The position numbers were made by a program, and so were the translations under genes. The notes beneath the pieces were generated by a model that did not search any database, was not told the DNA's origin, and saw only the letters and a program-made list of their open reading frames with translations. DNA of 64,000 nucleotides from Mycolicibacterium komanii (GTDB lineage Bacteria > Actinomycetota > Actinomycetes > Mycobacteriales > Mycobacteriaceae), in contig NZ_CVTA01000055.1 in assembly GCF_001050035.1 (NCBI RefSeq), forward strand, positions 1-64,000, in the 5' to 3' direction. Shown piece by piece: positions 1 through 12,167 of this stretch (position 1 is its first letter; each line of letters opens with the position of its first letter).

Positions 1-1
1 G

Positions 2-178
2 TTCGGCTGGAACTTCCTGAAGCAGGTCGTCGCCGAGCTGCGCAAGGTGATCTGGCCGAACCGCAAGCAGATGGCCAGCTATACCGGCGTGGTGCTGCTG
101 TTCCTGGCCTTCATGGTGGCGATGATCGGCGGCGTCGACTTCGGTCTGGCCAAGCTGGTTTCCCTGGTGTTCGGCTGA
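2..178 (+). CDS. secE: SecE, preprotein translocase subunit (3' part)
   Basis: The C-terminal 58 residues of SecE are present; the start lies before the window. SecE is the small essential clamp subunit of the SecYEG protein-conducting channel in the cytoplasmic membrane. Seen: the family's amphipathic segment with the hallmark pattern ending in VIWPNRKQM, followed by one hydrophobic membrane helix (about 20 residues rich in V, L, F and M) and a short tail ending LVFG. It lies 41 bases before nusG, the standard secE-nusG arrangement. Confidence 0.95.
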   Translation, partial: FGWNFLKQVVAELRKVIWPNRKQMASYTGVVLLFLAFMVAMIGGVDFGLAKLVSLVFG

Positions 179-216
179 CGAGTACGCGCGACGGATGAGA
201 ATTCTGAGAGGACTGA

Positions 217-1050
<834 letters not shown>

Positions 1051-1137
1051 GCCCGGCGATTCGTGCACGCCTAGGAGCGCCCTGCGCAACGAAATGTGCA
1101 CAAGTCGCAGAGAAACGAGAGAGGAAACACCACACCC

Positions 1138-1566
1138 ATGGCCCCGAAGAAGAAAGTCGTCGGGCTGATCAAGCTGCAGATCCAGGCCGGGCAGGCCAAC
1201 CCCGCCCCGCCGGTGGGTCCGGCGCTCGGCCAGCACGGCGTCAACATCATGGAGTTCTGCAAGGCGTACAACGCCGCGACGGAGAACCAGCGCGGCAACG
1301 TCATCCCCGTGGAGATCACCGTCTACGAGGACCGCAGCTTCACCTTCAACCTCAAGACACCGCCCGCGGCCAAGCTGCTGCTGAAGGCCGCCGGTGTGCA
1401 GAAGGGCTCGGGCGAGCCGCACAAGACCAAGGTCGCCAAGGTGTCCTGGGATCAGGTGCGCGAGATCGCCGAGACCAAGAAGGAAGACCTGAACGCCAAC
1501 GACATCGATCAGGCCGCCAAGATCATCGCCGGCACCGCCCGGTCGATGGGCATCACGGTCGAGTAG
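1138..1566 (+). CDS. rplK: 50S ribosomal protein L11
   Basis: L11 sits at the base of the ribosomal stalk, binds the GTPase-associated centre of 23S rRNA and takes part in factor binding and the stringent response. The 142-residue protein has the canonical start [18 protein letters not shown] and the Pro-rich [15 protein letters not shown] loop of the N-terminal domain, then the rRNA-binding C-terminal domain ending [11 protein letters not shown]. An upstream in-frame start at 1096 exists, but the ATG at 1138 has a GAGAGGAAA ribosome-binding site and gives the family length. Confidence 0.98.
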   Translation: MAPKKKVVGLIKLQIQAGQANPAPPVGPALGQHGVNIMEFCKAYNAATENQRGNVIPVEITVYEDRSFTFNLKTPPAAKLLLKAAGVQKGSGEPHKTKVAKVSWDQVREIAETKKEDLNANDIDQAAKIIAGTARSMGITVE

Positions 1567-1666
1567 TTCGACCGGATCCCGTGGGAGAGCTGGCATCGGC
1601 TCGGCGATGAGCGCTCGCGCGAAGAGCGTTCAAGACAGACCACAACTCAGCAACTAGGAGATATCA

Positions 1667-2374
1667 ATGAGCAAGACGAGCAAGGCATACCGCGAAGCCG
1701 CCGAGAAGGTGGACCGCAGTCGGCTGTACACGCCGCTGGAGGCCGCGAAGCTGGCCAAGGAGACCGGGTCGAAGAAGCAGGACGCGACCGTCGAGGTGGC
1801 GATCCGCCTGGGCGTCGACCCGCGTAAGGCCGACCAGATGGTGCGCGGCACCGTCAACCTGCCGAACGGCACCGGCAAGACCGCCCGCGTTGTGGTGTTC
1901 GCGGTCGGGGACAAGGCCGAGGCCGCCGAGGCCGCGGGTGCCGACGCCGTCGGTAGCGACGACCTGATCGAGCGGATCCAGGGCGGCTGGCTGGACTTCG
2001 ACGCGGCGATCGCGACGCCCGACCAGATGGCGAAGGTCGGTCGGATCGCCCGCATCCTGGGTCCGCGTGGCTTGATGCCGAATCCGAAGACCGGCACCGT
2101 GACGCCGGACGTCGCCAAGGCCGTGTCCGACATCAAGGGCGGCAAGATCAACTTCCGCGTCGACAAGCAGGCCAACCTGCACTTCGTGATCGGCAAGGCC
2201 TCGTTCGATGAGAAGGCGCTGGCGGAGAACTACGGCGCCGCGATCGACGAGATCCTGCGGGCCAAGCCGTCGTCGTCGAAGGGGCGCTACCTGAAGAAGG
2301 TCGTCATCTCGACGACCACCGGACCGGGGATCCCTGTCGATCCCTCGGTGACGCGTAACTTCGCCGAGAACTGA
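1667..2374 (+). CDS. rplA: 50S ribosomal protein L1
   Basis: L1 binds 23S rRNA at the mobile L1 stalk near the E site and in many bacteria represses the L11-L1 operon by binding its mRNA. The 235-residue product has full family length. Seen: N-terminal [20 protein letters not shown], the conserved [15 protein letters not shown] loop near residues 128-142, and the [13 protein letters not shown] strand. The ATG follows TAGGAGATATCA, a strong ribosome-binding site. The gene ends 13 bases before a perfect hairpin. Confidence 0.98.
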   Translation: MSKTSKAYREAAEKVDRSRLYTPLEAAKLAKETGSKKQDATVEVAIRLGVDPRKADQMVRGTVNLPNGTGKTARVVVFAVGDKAEAAEAAGADAVGSDDLIERIQGGWLDFDAAIATPDQMAKVGRIARILGPRGLMPNPKTGTVTPDVAKAVSDIKGGKINFRVDKQANLHFVIGKASFDEKALAENYGAAIDEILRAKPSSSKGRYLKKVVISTTTGPGIPVDPSVTRNFAEN

Positions 2375-2386
2375 GCCAATAGCCGG

Positions 2387-2410
2387 GCTGTGGCGCGTTC
2401 GCGCCACAGC
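2387..2410 (+). terminator. Hairpin terminator after rplA
   Basis: A perfect 10-bp stem, GCTGTGGCGC pairing with GCGCCACAGC around a GTTC tetraloop, starts 13 bases after the rplA stop. The bases after it contain only a short TTT, so it is a mycobacterial-type hairpin without a long U tract. The rest of the gap to 2631 shows no convincing element. Confidence 0.75.
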
Positions 2411-2631
2411 GTCCGGTTTCTAACGCCTGAGGACTTGGTAGCTCCTCCGCATTCATCGTCGGTTTGTGACTCACCGAGAAATCCTTTGAGCCGCTGACGA
2501 CTCGACGCGGGCAGTTGTGTAGATGTCTATGACGGCGGCGTTGCGCCCGTGGACGTCTGGCAAAGAGAAATTCATCGGCGAGTTCGCCTGTTTTATCGTC
2601 GCTGGCGGCGGCAATATGTGAAAGTTGACCC

Positions 2632-4506
2632 ATGCGTAAGTGCATTCGGGTCCTCTATCTGTCTTTGCTAGGGCTTCTGAGCGCAGCTGTCCTGAGCGCA
2701 GCTACCGCGTTCGTGGCGGCGATCAGCCTGGCCGCCAGCACCGCTCTCATCGTGCCGGGCACGGGAACCCCAAACGCGAACGACGTCGACGATTACATGC
2801 CGAACTTCCGCGACTACTACATGAAGACGACGCAGTGCACCACCGGCAACAGTTGTGACTTGGACGGCATAGACTACTTTGCGTCATTCTGGCCGATAAC
2901 GCTGCCCGGGTGGTGTGACCCTGGTCGGTGCGAGAAGTTCGACGTTTCGGTGGCCGACGGCGTCACGCATCTGAACGACGCACTTACGTCATTGAAGAAT
3001 CTCGGCTACAACGGCGATCTCGTGATCGCCGGGTACTCGCAGGGCGCTCGTGTCGCCACCATCTCGAAAATGCAGTTCGCTAACGGCGACTGGAAGGGGT
3101 TGGTCGATCAGATAACCGCGGCGGGAGGGAAGGTCGAGTTCGTCTACATCGGTAACCCGAATCGGCCGAACGGCGGGCTTCTGTCGCGCCTGGGCATCCT
3201 GGGCCACATCCCGATCCTCGACGTGACGACCGGCCAGCCCACGCCGACCAACACGCCGTTCAAGACGAAAGACTGGGCCATCCGCTGGGAAGGCATCGCG
3301 GACTTCTCGCAATATCTGCTCAACCCGCTGTCCGTCGTCAACTCGATCTTGGGCTTTTACTACGACCACGGCACCTACCTCGCGATCAACGAGGACAGTG
3401 ATCCGGGCGAAACGCCCGCCGGGTACACCGTCGCTGAATGGAAAGAGCTCACGACATACCCCGAGAAACACCCGGACCTCGTTCAGATTGAGACGTACGG
3501 GGACACGACGTACTACACGATCAGGCCGAAGGTGCTGCCGTTGGTTCGTCCGCTGCACAGCATCCCGTTGATCGGCAAGCCGATAGCAGATTTCTGGGAG
3601 CCGATACTCGAAGTGATCATCGAAGAGACCGGCTACAACCGCAATATCCCCTTCGGTCAGTACTCGCCGTTCGGTCTCATCCCGATCTTCAACCCGATCA
3701 CGCTTGTCTTAAAGCTGATTCCAGCTGTCTTCCAGGGCGCGATCAACTTCCTGGGCAATTTCATCCCGGCACTGGCGCCGAAGCCGATTGAGATCACTCC
3801 TGAACCGGTCACCCCGGTTGCTCCTCCCGGTCAGGGGGGCGAGCAGGACGATCCGCCGGAGAACGAGATCGACAACTTGAACGCGGACGACATCGAGGGC
3901 GACAATCTGCGTCAAATGGCGGCGCGGGGGGACGGCGAGGCGATGGTGCTCGCCCTCAACAGCGAGGGCGAACTCACAGCGACCGAAGGCGCGGAGGGGG
4001 GCATCGCGGACCCGGCCGAAGGCGATGTGATCGCGGATTCGGCGGAGGGTGACGTTGTCACCGATCCGGCTGAAGGTGGTGTGATCACGGATCCGACCGA
4101 TGGCCAGATCATCGAAAACCCGGACCCGCAGGAGACGGTCATCGACCTCAACCCGAGCGGGGTTGTGGGTGAAAAGACCACTGACCCGGCCGACGGCGAT
4201 GTCGTGACTTCGGTTAAGGGTCCCGAGGTCAAGAAAGATCCGGACGTCACGAAGAAACCCGACCTCAAGTCGAACGTCGCGCAGAACAGGCTTGATGCGA
4301 ACGGGCGCAGCGTGTCGTTGAATGCCTCGCCGAACCAGGCGGGCGAACCGTCGAAGGATGCCGGTAAGGGCAACGTTCAGCGCATTGCCCCAGCCGGGCC
4401 GGAAGAGGGCCTCACGACGAAGCCGGACCCCACCGGCAACGCCAAGGATCCGAAGGATGCCAACGACGCGCAGGACGCGAACGACTCCGCACCAGCCGCG
4501 GCCTGA
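2632..4506 (+). CDS. Secreted PE-PPE domain serine hydrolase with acidic repeat tail
   Basis: Probable exported esterase or lipase of the mycobacterial PE-PPE C-terminal domain family (alpha/beta hydrolase, cutinase-like), 624 residues. A hydrophobic N-terminal signal (about residues 5-36, Ala/Leu-rich) is followed directly by the typical start of the domain, ALIVPGTGTPN (39-49). The nucleophile elbow GYSQG places the catalytic Ser near residue 136. The hydrolase domain runs to about residue 380; the remainder is a Pro/Asp/Glu-rich, low-complexity tail with four 9-residue repeats (IADPAEGDV-like) and ends PAAA. No PE or PPE N-terminal domain is present. It lies between rplA and an rml operon, a position with no such gene in M. 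tuberculosis. Substrate is unknown. Confidence 0.85.
   Translation: MRKCIRVLYLSLLGLLSAAVLSAATAFVAAISLAASTALIVPGTGTPNANDVDDYMPNFRDYYMKTTQCTTGNSCDLDGIDYFASFWPITLPGWCDPGRCEKFDVSVADGVTHLNDALTSLKNLGYNGDLVIAGYSQGARVATISKMQFANGDWKGLVDQITAAGGKVEFVYIGNPNRPNGGLLSRLGILGHIPILDVTTGQPTPTNTPFKTKDWAIRWEGIADFSQYLLNPLSVVNSILGFYYDHGTYLAINEDSDPGETPAGYTVAEWKELTTYPEKHPDLVQIETYGDTTYYTIRPKVLPLVRPLHSIPLIGKPIADFWEPILEVIIEETGYNRNIPFGQYSPFGLIPIFNPITLVLKLIPAVFQGAINFLGNFIPALAPKPIEITPEPVTPVAPPGQGGEQDDPPENEIDNLNADDIEGDNLRQMAARGDGEAMVLALNSEGELTATEGAEGGIADPAEGDVIADSAEGDVVTDPAEGGVITDPTDGQIIENPDPQETVIDLNPSGVVGEKTTDPADGDVVTSVKGPEVKKDPDVTKKPDLKSNVAQNRLDANGRSVSLNASPNQAGEPSKDAGKGNVQRIAPAGPEEGLTTKPDPTGNAKDPKDANDAQDANDSAPAAA
4003..4110 (+). 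repeat. 27-bp coding tandem repeat (4 copies)
   Basis: Four adjacent 27-base units encode IADPAEGDV, IADSAEGDV, VTDPAEGGV and ITDPTDGQI within the acidic tail of the PE-PPE domain hydrolase. The units have diverged at the base level, so this is an old protein repeat rather than a recent slippage product. Confidence 0.8.
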
Positions 4507-4575
4507 CCGACACCGGCCGGCGTCCGGACCAGCGTCTCTGCGAGCGCAAATTCGCTGTATGGCACGATTGGGCGC

Positions 4576-6443
<1,868 letters not shown>

Positions 6444-6456
6444 AGAAGGCTTGCGA

Positions 6457-7881
6457 GTGACTGAATTCGGCAAACCCCTGCGCGCCATCACAACTCCCAT
6501 ACCGGGTCTGGTTGTGTGGGAGCTTGCGGTGCACGGTGACAACCGAGGGTGGTTCAAGGAGAACTGGCAGCGCGAGAAAATGGTCGCGCTCGGCCTGCCG
6601 GACTTCAAGCCCGTCCAGAACAACGTGTCGCTCAACGAGAATGCGGGCACCACACGCGGGATCCACGCCGAACCGTGGGACAAATTCATCTCCGTCGCGA
6701 CCGGCCGGATCTTCGGAGCATGGGTGGACCTGCGGGAGGGCCCCACATTCGGCACCACGTTTACGACCGAAATCGACCCGTCCAGAGCGGTTTACGTCCC
6801 TCGCGGCGTCGGCAACGCATTCCAGAACCTGGAGCCGAACACCGCCTACATCTATATGGTGAACGATCATTACTCGCCCGACGGGCAGTACACATCGCTC
6901 AACCTTGCAGATGAGTCCGTCGCCATCGACTGGCCGATTCCGCTGGAACGCGCGGAGCTGTCGCAGAAGGATCGCCAGCATCCGCGTCTGGCGGACGTCA
7001 AGCCGATCCCACCGCGCAAGACCCTGGTGCTCGGCGCCGCTGGACAACTGGGCCAGGCGCTTCGCGGCGAATTCGCCGGGGCGGCAGAGATCGAATTCGC
7101 CGAACGCGCCGACATCGACCTCACCGTCGCCGGTATCGAGTCCGCGCGCCGCTGGCGTGAATACGAGACCATCATCAATGCCGCCGCCTATACGGGTGTG
7201 GACGCGGCCGAAACCCCCGAGGGCCGTGCGGCGGCGTGGGCGACCAACGTCGCGGGCGTGGCTGCGCTGTCACGTACCGCGGCCGACAACAACATCACCC
7301 TGGTGCACATCTCCAGCGACTACGTCTTCGACGGCAGCGCGCCTGACCCCTACCGGGAGGACGTCCCGGTGTCACCGCTCGGGGTGTACGGCCAGACCAA
7401 AGCCGCGGGCGACCTTGTCGTGGCGACGGTCGATCGGCACTACATCGTGCGTACCTCGTGGGTGATCGGAGACGGCCACAACTTCGTCCGCACGATGCTG
7501 TCGCTGGCCGAGCGTGGGGTGAACCCATCCGTCGTCAACGACCAGCGTGGCAGGCTGACCTTCACATCCGAACTCGCGCGAGCGATCCGCCATCTGCTCG
7601 AGACGCGGGCACCTTATGGCACGTACAACGTCACCGGTTCGGGATCGGTGACGTCGTGGGCCGATATCGCGAGACGGACCTTCGAAATCGCCGGTCATGA
7701 TCCGAGCCGGGTCTCCGATGTGACAACAGAGCAGTACTTCGCCGACTCCTCGAAGCCCGTTGCGCCCCGTCCGGCCAACAGTGTCCTCGACCTCGCCAAG
7801 ATCCAGTCGGTCGGTTTCGAGCCTGCCGACGCGGACGAGTCTCTGGTCACCTACATCCGGCGATCCATCGGAACTCGGTAG
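6457..7881 (+). CDS. Fused dTDP-4-dehydrorhamnose 3,5-epimerase / dTDP-4-dehydrorhamnose reductase (RmlC-RmlD)
   Basis: A two-domain protein of 474 residues that would finish dTDP-L-rhamnose synthesis: epimerisation at C3 and C5, then NAD(P)H reduction at C4. Residues 1 to about 185 form an RmlC-type cupin with the catalytic-His motif RGIHAEPWD and the late motif YMVNDHYSPDGQY. From about residue 190 an RmlD-type Rossmann domain follows, with LGAAGQLGQ and the catalytic YGQTK (YxxxK). The GTG at 6457 is chosen because an AAGAAGG site lies just upstream and the upstream extension would overlap rmlB without family similarity. Such fusions are known in some actinobacteria (for example corynebacteria and bifidobacteria, sometimes named rmlCD); mycobacteria normally have separate genes. 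It ends 3 bases from the convergent LuxR gene. Confidence 0.92.
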   Translation: MTEFGKPLRAITTPIPGLVVWELAVHGDNRGWFKENWQREKMVALGLPDFKPVQNNVSLNENAGTTRGIHAEPWDKFISVATGRIFGAWVDLREGPTFGTTFTTEIDPSRAVYVPRGVGNAFQNLEPNTAYIYMVNDHYSPDGQYTSLNLADESVAIDWPIPLERAELSQKDRQHPRLADVKPIPPRKTLVLGAAGQLGQALRGEFAGAAEIEFAERADIDLTVAGIESARRWREYETIINAAAYTGVDAAETPEGRAAAWATNVAGVAALSRTAADNNITLVHISSDYVFDGSAPDPYREDVPVSPLGVYGQTKAAGDLVVATVDRHYIVRTSWVIGDGHNFVRTMLSLAERGVNPSVVNDQRGRLTFTSELARAIRHLLETRAPYGTYNVTGSGSVTSWADIARRTFEIAGHDPSRVSDVTTEQYFADSSKPVAPRPANSVLDLAKIQSVGFEPADADESLVTYIRRSIGTR

Positions 7882-7884
7882 AGC

Positions 7885-10644
7885 TCAACGGGTCTCGCTG
7901 AACACGCGACCGAGCTCGGCCCGCGACCGGATCCCGAGCTTCCGGTATATCCGAGCCAGGTTGGTCTCGACCGTCTTCGGGCTGATGAACAGCGCGGTGG
8001 CCACGTCCTTGGTCGTCATTCCCGACGCGGCGAGCTCGGCCACGCGGAGCTCCGAGGGCGTCAAACCCATGCTGCCGTTGCTCGACGCGCCGGCCCGCGC
8101 GATCTCGGCGCGTGCCCGCTGTGCCCACAGCGGCGTACCCAACTTCTCGAACACGCCCAGAGCCTCGGTCATCGTCGTACGCGACGCCTCCTTCTGGCGC
8201 TGACGACGCTGTAACTGGCCGAGCAGCAACAAGGTTCGGGCGCGCTCGAACGGCATCGGCAGACGCTCGTGGTGCGTCAACGCCACCCTCGCCATGTCCG
8301 CCGCCGCGTCGATGTCACCCCGCGCGGCCAGCCACAGACTGCGGCACCGCGCGCCCATCGCCAGCATCCACGGCCTCTCCAACAGGCGTCCATTGGCTTC
8401 CAGCGCGTCGACCATCGGCTCGGTTTCGGCGGCGCGGCCGAGCGCGACCATCGCCTCCACCGCGTCCGGGACGAAGCCCACGGTGATGATCTCGCTGCCC
8501 GGCAGGAACGGAAAGCGGTCGACCATCGGCTGCAATATCTGTAGCGCCTGTTCGTAGTTGCCCAGCGAAACTTCGAGGAACGCCAGGCTGATCGACGCCC
8601 AGTCCGCCAGCCGCGGAGAACCGCAACGCTCGGCGAGCTCGATCGCCCGCTGTGCGACGTCGCGGGTCTCGTCCTGTCTGCCGGCGTATGCCGCGACCGC
8701 GGACTGGATGGTCTTGGCGACCACGCGCATGTGCTCGCCGCCGAGTTGTTGTGCCCGCTCGACGGTTTCCTCCGCGATCCGGGTCGCGTCGTCATAGCGT
8801 CCCCGCCAGATCTCGATCAGCGCGCTGAAGACCGCGACGAAGATCAGATCGGTTTCGGCCCCCCGTTCGAGGCAACGCCGATGGACGAAGGCCATCTGTT
8901 CCATCGCCTCGTCCAACCGCCCGACGAACGCCAGCAGCAGGGCGTAATTGGCCCTGGCGCGGAACGCGATCGGCGCCTCGCTGCTGTGGTCCTGCAGCGC
9001 CATCGCCCGGCGAATGCCCGCCCAGTCGACCCCGCGTCCACACATGCACGCGATGTTGGTGCGCACCGCCAGAACCTGGCTCGTGAGATCCGCGAGCCCG
9101 ACGTCTTCGGCGTACGCCGCCGCCCGTTCCGCGCTCTGCAGTGCGGCGCCGAACTCTCCTGCGTTGAGACGCGCATACGCCAGGAGCAGCAACGTGCGCA
9201 CGCGCACCTCGCGGTCACCCTCGTCGTGTTCGAGCGCCTGTTCCAGAAGCCCAACGGCATCGGTGAAACTGTTGTGCTGAATCCGCATGCTGGCCAACAG
9301 ATTCAGCGCCATCGCCCGATGTACGCCATTCGGCACCCGCTCGGTCAAACCGTCGAGCAGCGAACGCGCGCGCTCCAAGTCGCCTGCGTGCAGATAGTGG
9401 TCGGCGGCGCGGATCCGCCGCGGCGGTGTGTCACCGCCGAGACCGATTGCCAGTTCCAGCATTTCGGCTGCCGCGGCGGGAGCGCCGCGTGCACTGGCCG
9501 ACTCGGCCGCGGTGTCCAACGCCTCGAGCGTCACCGGATCCGCGCTGGCGGCGGCCAGCGCCATATGCCGGGCCCGCGACTCGGCGAGCACCACCGACTC
9601 CGCCATCGACCGGTGCATCGCCCGTCGCTCACCGGGTTTCGCGTCGGTGTACACGCTGCGCGCCAACAGCGGATGCGTGAACGTGACGGCGTCGCCGTCG
9701 ATCGTCACGATTCCCTTGTTCGCGGCCTCCGCGAGCAGCTCGGCGGTGCGCTCGACGGTGCTGTCCGTGACACGCGCCAGTAGGTCGACGGTGGGAGCGG
9801 CCTCACACGCGGCCGCCAGCAGCAGAACCTGCGTCTCCGGCTCGAGGCGGCCGATCCGTCTGCGCATCAATTCCGCCAGCGTCGCAGGCAGCACTGACTG
9901 CGAACCGCCCGCGTCGATCGCCCGGGCCAGCTCGAGGGCGTAGAACGGGTTGCCGCCGGAGATCTCGGCAATCCGGACCATCGTCGGCCGGGGGAACGAC
10001 CGGCCGAGCCGCGTCGAGATCAACGCATGCAGCCCGCCGAGGCTCAACGGGCCGACATTCACCCGGCGCACCTCGGCCGAATCGCCCACCTGCAGCCAGC
10101 CCGCCGCACCGGCGCCCTCGTGTTCGGCGCGTTCGGTGACCAGCACGCCGACGTGGCCGCTGAACCGCCTCGCGGCGAACGAGACCACGGCCTGACTGGA
10201 CGGGTCGAGCCACTGCACGTCGTCGAGAGCGACCAGCACCGGACCGTCGCCGCAGAGCCGCTCGACAGCGGCGGTGAAGGCCGCGGCCACCGCGCCCTGG
10301 TCGGTCGATGGGCCGTCGCCGTCGGTCCGCAGCAGCACACGGTCCACAGCGAGGCGCTGCACGTCCGGCAGACCGACGAAGACCTCGGAGGGGATGTCGC
10401 CGAAGAGGTCGGCGACGGCAGCGTACGCGAGGGTCGTCTCGGCCTGTCCGGCCCGCGCCGTCAGAATCCGGAAGCCGCGATCACGTGCTGCCGATATCCC
10501 CGCCAGCCACAGGGTCGTCTTCCCGGTTCCGGCCTCGCCCTCGAGGACCAGGGCCGAGGGTCCGCTGTCGACGGATTGCAGGAAATCGCTCACCGCCCGA
10601 AATTCCGCCGGACGCTCGATTACGCCGGACACCAATGACCACAC
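7885..10644 (-). CDS. LuxR-family ATPase transcriptional regulator (LAL/MalT-like)
   Basis: A 919-residue regulator of the large ATP-binding LuxR type. The N-terminal AAA/NACHT-like ATPase has Walker A GEAGTGKT (36-43) and a Walker B with the form LVALDDVQWLD. A long middle part is helical, Ala/Leu/Arg-rich and TPR-like. The C-terminal HTH (last about 60 residues) has the LuxR signature LTPSELRVAELAASG followed by SPKTVETNLARIYRKLGI. Such proteins usually sense a ligand or protein through the TPR part and activate transcription after ATP binding. The GTG at 10644 is used; a GTG four codons later has a better-spaced GAGGGG site. The target is unknown; it converges on the rml operon with a 3-base gap. 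Confidence 0.93.
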   Translation of the reverse strand: MWSLVSGVIERPAEFRAVSDFLQSVDSGPSALVLEGEAGTGKTTLWLAGISAARDRGFRILTARAGQAETTLAYAAVADLFGDIPSEVFVGLPDVQRLAVDRVLLRTDGDGPSTDQGAVAAAFTAAVERLCGDGPVLVALDDVQWLDPSSQAVVSFAARRFSGHVGVLVTERAEHEGAGAAGWLQVGDSAEVRRVNVGPLSLGGLHALISTRLGRSFPRPTMVRIAEISGGNPFYALELARAIDAGGSQSVLPATLAELMRRRIGRLEPETQVLLLAAACEAAPTVDLLARVTDSTVERTAELLAEAANKGIVTIDGDAVTFTHPLLARSVYTDAKPGERRAMHRSMAESVVLAESRARHMALAAASADPVTLEALDTAAESASARGAPAAAAEMLELAIGLGGDTPPRRIRAADHYLHAGDLERARSLLDGLTERVPNGVHRAMALNLLASMRIQHNSFTDAVGLLEQALEHDEGDREVRVRTLLLLAYARLNAGEFGAALQSAERAAAYAEDVGLADLTSQVLAVRTNIACMCGRGVDWAGIRRAMALQDHSSEAPIAFRARANYALLLAFVGRLDEAMEQMAFVHRRCLERGAETDLIFVAVFSALIEIWRGRYDDATRIAEETVERAQQLGGEHMRVVAKTIQSAVAAYAGRQDETRDVAQRAIELAERCGSPRLADWASISLAFLEVSLGNYEQALQILQPMVDRFPFLPGSEIITVGFVPDAVEAMVALGRAAETEPMVDALEANGRLLERPWMLAMGARCRSLWLAARGDIDAAADMARVALTHHERLPMPFERARTLLLLGQLQRRQRQKEASRTTMTEALGVFEKLGTPLWAQRARAEIARAGASSNGSMGLTPSELRVAELAASGMTTKDVATALFISPKTVETNLARIYRKLGIRSRAELGRVFSETR

Positions 10645-10742
10645 CCCTCATCGACAGCAAATTCGAGGATAGCCCGCTGGCCCATGCGGCCGCAGTCTCA
10701 GGTCCAGGGATCCGCAGCTAAGAGAAGTGCTTAACCGGCAGG

Positions 10743-11066
10743 TCAGGCCGGGGAGGGGTGTTCGGCCACGCCGGAGCGACGATGCCGGATCCGGGTGCCC
10801 ACTTGAGCGGACAGCCGCTGATGCGGAGCGCCTGCGGCGAGGCAGGTCCGGGACACGAGCTCGCGCGAGCCGGCACCGAAGACGCCGTAGAGCACCTCGT
10901 CGCTCGGAACCGCCAGAGTGATCAGCAATTCGATGGGAGTGCCCTCGTCAGTGGCGAGGGCCGCTGCGGCGTCGAGGCGCGACACCAGATCCTCGACCGA
11001 CTGCTCACTGAGCTCCGGCAGATACCATTCCGCCATGTAGCACGCGGACTCCCCACTCCCGCTCAT
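10743..11066 (-). CDS. Small conserved hypothetical protein, DUF4242-like
   Basis: A 107-residue cytoplasmic protein without signal peptide or membrane helix. The likely start may be the internal ATG at 11036 (MAEWYLPELSEQ), giving 97 residues. A beta-alpha-beta pattern, ELLITLAVPSDEVLYGVFGA then a helix with LVSRTCLAAGAP, resembles small ferredoxin-fold DUF4242/SCO4226-type proteins, where a short-chain hydrophobic pattern is followed by a helix and an arginine-containing strand. The similarity is by eye only. It lies alone between the LuxR regulator and the mycolate methyltransferases. Confidence 0.6.
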   Translation of the reverse strand: MSGSGESACYMAEWYLPELSEQSVEDLVSRLDAAAALATDEGTPIELLITLAVPSDEVLYGVFGAGSRELVSRTCLAAGAPHQRLSAQVGTRIRHRRSGVAEHPSPA

Positions 11067-11127
11067 CTGTCGAACGGTAGCGACTCATCCCGCCGAGCGA
11101 ATCGGGAATTTCCCTACGTCTTGTCCC

Positions 11128-12024
11128 TTAGGCGGCGACGCCGGGCTTCAGGTACGTGACGAGGCTGACGTCGATGCCCTCGTCGATGAAGTACCACTGG
11201 CAGCCCTTGAGGTACTTCATGTAGCGGTCGTAGTTCTCCTCGCCGGCGGCCGCGATCGCGGTGTCCTTGTTCCGCTCGAGGCGATCGGCCCAGATGCCCA
11301 GCGTCTTGATGTAGTGGTTGCGCAGCGAGATGGCCTCGGGCACCCGGAAGCCGGCCTTCTCGCCGTGCTCGATCATCATCTGCGTGGTCGGCAGGCGGCC
11401 ACCGGGGAAGATCTCGGTGATCATGAACTTGATGAAGCGGGCCATATCGAAGGTCAACTTCTTGCCGCGGGCGGCCAGGTCATACGGGTGATAGCCGACG
11501 CTGCTCTGGATCGTCATCCGGCCGTCTTCGGGCAGGATGTCGAAACACGTCTTGAAGAAGTCGTCGTAGCGCTCGAAACCGAAGTGTTCGAACGCCTCGA
11601 TGGAGACGATGCGGTCGACGGGGGAGTGGAACTGCTCCCAGCCCTCGAGCCGGACGTCGTAGGTGCGCTGTGTATCGACCTTGCTCAGCAGCTGGTTGCA
11701 GTACGCCTGCTGATTCTTCGACAGGGTCAGCCCGATCACGTTGACGTCGTACTTCTCCAACGCGCGCTGCAGCGTCAGACCCCACCCGCAGCCGACCTCC
11801 AGCAGTGTCATACCTGGCTTGAGGTCGAGCTTGTCGAGGTGCTGGTCGACGTTGGCGATCTGCGCCTCAGACAGCGTGACGTTCGGGCCGGTGAAGTATG
11901 CGCAGCTGTACTTGCGCGTCGGATCCTGAAAGACGCCGAAGAAGTCGTCCGACAGGTCGTAATGCGCCTGGATGTCCTCGAAATGAGGCCGCAAATCCTT
12001 CGTGCCGGTTGAATTGTCAGACAT
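11128..12024 (-). CDS. Mycolic acid S-adenosylmethionine-dependent methyltransferase, MmaA4-like
   Basis: Modifies meromycolate chains on AcpM: MmaA4 (hydroxymycolate synthase) adds a methyl and hydroxyl next to each other at the distal position, giving methoxy- and ketomycolates. Of 298 residues. Seen: YSCAYF near the N-terminus, SAM motif [26 protein letters not shown], and stretches closest to MmaA4 such as the [12 protein letters not shown] segment, [11 protein letters not shown] and the terminal SLVTYLKPG. The ATG at 12024 has an AGGGGAAAT site; an in-frame extension to 12099 is unlikely. M. tuberculosis has four such genes here (mmaA4 to mmaA1); this genome has two. Exact product (hydroxylation or cyclopropanation) is inference. 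Confidence 0.9.
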   Translation of the reverse strand: MSDNSTGTKDLRPHFEDIQAHYDLSDDFFGVFQDPTRKYSCAYFTGPNVTLSEAQIANVDQHLDKLDLKPGMTLLEVGCGWGLTLQRALEKYDVNVIGLTLSKNQQAYCNQLLSKVDTQRTYDVRLEGWEQFHSPVDRIVSIEAFEHFGFERYDDFFKTCFDILPEDGRMTIQSSVGYHPYDLAARGKKLTFDMARFIKFMITEIFPGGRLPTTQMMIEHGEKAGFRVPEAISLRNHYIKTLGIWADRLERNKDTAIAAAGEENYDRYMKYLKGCQWYFIDEGIDVSLVTYLKPGVAA

Positions 12025-12167
12025 ATTTCCCCTGCTAGGCCTTTCCCAATGCGTGACGCGAAGGTGCACGTCGTCACGTGATGATCTGGTCATACACACT
12101 ATCGGTCGGTGCGAGCCAGACCCTAATTCGGCAGGCCGCCACTCCGGCGGCGATTTGCGCGGCCGGG

